Part shown: piece by piece, positions 61,972-64,000 of the stretch
How positions within the stretch are numbered: position 1 is the first letter of the stretch
Layout: each line of letters begins with the position of its first letter
Assembly (NCBI GenBank): GCA_963719345.1
Contig: CAVRCA010000001.1
Span: 1,426,001 to 1,490,000 of the forward strand
DNA from: CAVRCA01 sp963719345
Lineage (GTDB): Bacteria > Pseudomonadota > Alphaproteobacteria > Acetobacterales > Acetobacteraceae
Length of the DNA: 64,000 nt
Reading direction: 5' to 3'
The notes under the pieces: model-generated
Told to the model about the DNA's origin: nothing
What the model saw: only the letters and a program-made list of their open reading frames with translations
Database searches by the model: none
Position numbers and translations under genes: made by a program

Positions 61972-63120
61972 ATGCGCGCATACCTGATGGCCGCCTCGGC
62001 GCTGGCCATCGGCCTGGCCGGAGCGGCCCGGGCCGAAGTGGTGATTTCGATGAACGACAATCACACCGTCCTCGACAAGCAGATGAACCTTGCCGCGCCC
62101 GATGTCGTGAAGCCGGACACGACGGACGTCATCGACGTCGGCAGCTTCCCGCCGCGCATCACGCAAAGCTTCGAGGTTCCCGGCAGCGTGGTCGGGCCGC
62201 CGCTCGCCGTCTGGGTCGCACCGGACGAGAGCTGGGCCATCCTGACCGCCGCCACCAAGGCCGATCCGGCCGGAAAGTTCGGCATCTCTCCGGATGATCG
62301 GGTATCCGTGGTGGACCTGAAGGCGTCGCCCCCACGCGTGACCCAGACGGTAAACGCCGGCGCCGGGGCCACGGTCGTCCGTGTCTCGCCCGACGGCGGC
62401 CTGGCCCTGGTCTGCAATCGCGCCGAGGGCACGGTCTCGGTGTTCACGGTGAAAGAGCGGCAGCTCGAGCCGGCCGGCAAGCTCGATCTCGGCAAGACGT
62501 CGGGACCGAGCAGCGTGGTGTTCCTGCATGACGGCAAGACGGCGCTGGTGACGCGCAGCTTCGACAACCAGGTCAGCGTCCTGCACATCGACGGGAGCAA
62601 GCTGACCGTCGATCCGCGCCCGATCACGACCGGGGTGGCGCCCTACACGATGGACATCAACGCCGCCGGCACGCTCGCCGCGGTGTCGAACATGGGCCGG
62701 GGCGACGGCGATGTGGATGCCGTGTCGCTCATCGACCTCACGCAGACGCCGCCGCGAACCGTTGCGATCTACGGTGTCCCGAGCGGACCGGAACCGCTGC
62801 GGTTCTCCCCCGACGGCAAGTATCTCGCCGTCGGTTCGCAGGAAGGCACCACCAAGCCCAGCACCTCGCCGTTCTTCCACGAGCACGGCAACGTGCAGAT
62901 CCTCGCCGTGAACGGCGCCCAGCTCCAGTCGATCGCCAGCGCACCGATTGGCCGCTGGGCCGAGGGCGTCGCCTGGTCCCGCGACGGCAAGACCCTTCTG
63001 GTGCAGAACGATTTCGAGCACACGATCTCGGTCTTCCGGTTCGACGGCAAGACGCTGACACCCGGCCCAACCCTGCACCCGAGCGGCGGTCCGGTTTCAT
63101 TCGGAACGGCTTGGCCGTAG
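61972..63120 (+). CDS. Secreted beta-propeller protein (lactonase/YVTN-like repeats)
   Basis: A 382-residue protein with a Sec signal peptide (cleavage near ARA-E, residue 22). Six or seven blades are suggested by repeated patterns such as 'VVRVSPDGGLALVCNRAEG', 'VFLHDGKTALVTRSFDNQ', 'RFSPDGKYLAVGSQEG' and 'AWSRDGKTLLVQNDFE'. This resembles the YVTN or lactonase_7 families. No catalytic residues are clear, and substrate and role are unknown. It starts 93 bp after the kinase gene and is convergent with rsmA. Confidence 0.82.
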   Translation: MRAYLMAASALAIGLAGAARAEVVISMNDNHTVLDKQMNLAAPDVVKPDTTDVIDVGSFPPRITQSFEVPGSVVGPPLAVWVAPDESWAILTAATKADPAGKFGISPDDRVSVVDLKASPPRVTQTVNAGAGATVVRVSPDGGLALVCNRAEGTVSVFTVKERQLEPAGKLDLGKTSGPSSVVFLHDGKTALVTRSFDNQVSVLHIDGSKLTVDPRPITTGVAPYTMDINAAGTLAAVSNMGRGDGDVDAVSLIDLTQTPPRTVAIYGVPSGPEPLRFSPDGKYLAVGSQEGTTKPSTSPFFHEHGNVQILAVNGAQLQSIASAPIGRWAEGVAWSRDGKTLLVQNDFEHTISVFRFDGKTLTPGPTLHPSGGPVSFGTAWP

Positions 63121-63134
63121 CCGACGAAGGCGGC

Positions 63135-64000
63135 TTACAGCAGGGCGGCGAGACGCGCGAACTCCTCCACTGACAGCGTCTCCGCCCTGCGCTCGGGAGC
63201 GATGTGCGCACGCGCCAACAGCGCCTCGCCGCCGAGCGGGCGGAGCGCGCCGCGCAGCATCTTGCGCCGCTGTCCGAACGCCGCTGCCGTCAGCCGCTCC
63301 ATGGCGGCAAACAGCGCCGGCGACGGCTGCACCGGATGCGGAGCGAAGCCGACCACCGCCGACCAAACCTTGGGCGGCGGCACGAACGCCTCCGGCGGGA
63401 TACGGAGCAGCAACTCGACGTCGCCGAGCCACTGGGCAAGCACGGACAACCGACCGTAGGCGGCGGTGCCGGGAGCAGCGCAGATCCGCTCCGCCACCTC
63501 CTGCTGGAACATCAGCACCATGCGCTCGAAGGCGGACACCTGGCGCAGCCAGCCGATCAGCAGCGGGGTGGCGATGTTGTACGGCAGATTGGCGATGATC
63601 TGGCGCGGCGCCGGCACCAGGGCCGCGAGATCGAGCGCCAGGGCGTCGCCCTCGTGTATCGCCAAGCGGCCGCCGGCCGTCGCGGCCAGTTCGCGCATCG
63701 CCGCCACCGCTCGCGCGTCCACCTCAACCACGGTCACGCTCGCCGCCTCGGAGGCGAGCAGCGCGCGCGTCAGTCCGCCTGGCCCCGGTCCGACCTCGAC
63801 GACATGCCGGCCGGCGAGCGGCCCGGCCAGCCGCACGATCCGGCCGGTCAGGTTCAGATCGAGCAGGAAGTGCTGACCGAGGGACCGGCGCGCATCGATG
63901 CCGTGACGGGCGATGACCGCGCGAAGCGGCTCCGTCAGGCTCGAATGCTCGACCAGCTCTGGGCGCGCGCGAACAGGGTTACTGCTCGGCTCCGGCGACC
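63135..64000 (-). CDS. rsmA: 16S rRNA (adenine1518/1519-dimethyl)transferase RsmA, 5'-truncated
   Basis: The frame stays open to the window's right edge with no start codon, so the N-terminus lies outside; about 288 residues are present. The visible part has 'VIARHGIDARRSLGQHFLLD', the SAM motif 'VVEVGPGPGGLTRALL', the catalytic 'IIANLPYNIATPLL', and 'FVPPPKVWSAVVGF'. It dimethylates two adjacent adenines near the 3' end of 16S rRNA (kasugamycin sensitivity gene, ksgA). The C-terminus 'SVEEFARLAALL' is typical. Confidence 0.95.
   Translation of the reverse strand, partial: SPEPSSNPVRARPELVEHSSLTEPLRAVIARHGIDARRSLGQHFLLDLNLTGRIVRLAGPLAGRHVVEVGPGPGGLTRALLASEAASVTVVEVDARAVAAMRELAATAGGRLAIHEGDALALDLAALVPAPRQIIANLPYNIATPLLIGWLRQVSAFERMVLMFQQEVAERICAAPGTAAYGRLSVLAQWLGDVELLLRIPPEAFVPPPKVWSAVVGFAPHPVQPSPALFAAMERLTAAAFGQRRKMLRGALRPLGGEALLARAHIAPERRAETLSVEEFARLAALL

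Overview
The window is GC-rich DNA from an alphaproteobacterium, most likely Rhodospirillales/Acetobacteraceae. The reasons are a DUF1489 gene, aconitase divergent from ccmA, the core block fabD-fabG-acpP-fabF-mltG-yicC-gmk, and many sugar-uptake and oxidoreductase genes. The lineage call is inference from gene content; no rRNA or tRNA gene was seen.

Layout. 1-1.65 kb: end of a ribose-type ABC importer (permease, binding protein). 1.7-6.9 kb: secreted cupin, ccmB/ccmA haem exporter, divergent acnA, a UPF0114 membrane protein. 6.9-9.6 kb: a polysaccharide O-acetylation pair (MBOAT and AlgJ/AlgX-like). 9.8-11.3 kb: copper delivery to cytochrome oxidase (SCO1/SenC, PCuAC, small lipoprotein). 11.3-17.9 kb: SDR, a second sugar ABC importer without ATPase, a broken SnoaL-like gene, amidohydrolase, class III CoA-transferase. 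18-25.9 kb: DegP/HtrA protease, coiled-coil protein, fumarase C, SDR, universal stress protein, hybrid histidine kinase. 26.2-31.4 kb: a giant repeat protein (about 1,728 aa once reading frames are repaired). 31.5-34.9 kb: orphan amino-acid binding protein, polytopic membrane protein, DUF1489. 35-42.1 kb: a six-gene hyf/complex-I-like membrane complex (B, C, E, F, G, I) whose large subunit lacks the cysteines that bind NiFe. 42.2-49.2 kb: aldo/keto reductase, then the fatty-acid and cell-envelope core block. 49.2-52 kb: VOC protein with divergent MarR regulator, a G1 (eqolisin) acid peptidase, DUF2945. 52-62 kb: complete nitrate assimilation operon narK-nasA-(116-aa protein)-nirB-nirD-cysG, with a divergent PP2C phosphatase/Ser-Thr kinase fusion. 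62-64 kb: secreted beta-propeller and the 5'-truncated rsmA.

How genes work together. NarK imports nitrate, NasA reduces it to nitrite, NirBD reduces nitrite to ammonium, and CysG makes the sirohaem NirB needs; the kinase/phosphatase is probably a dedicated signalling partner. SCO1 and PCuAC mature the CuA site. The Hyf-like complex looks like an ion pump related to complex I that is not a hydrogenase.

Quality caution. At least fourteen single-base indels, nearly all in short homopolymers, break otherwise well-conserved genes, including fumC, nirB and three hyf subunits. This pattern points to sequencing/assembly error more than to pseudogenes. Those genes are given their repaired extents here, with the site of each break. 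The SnoaL-like fragment is different: it carries a real internal deletion.
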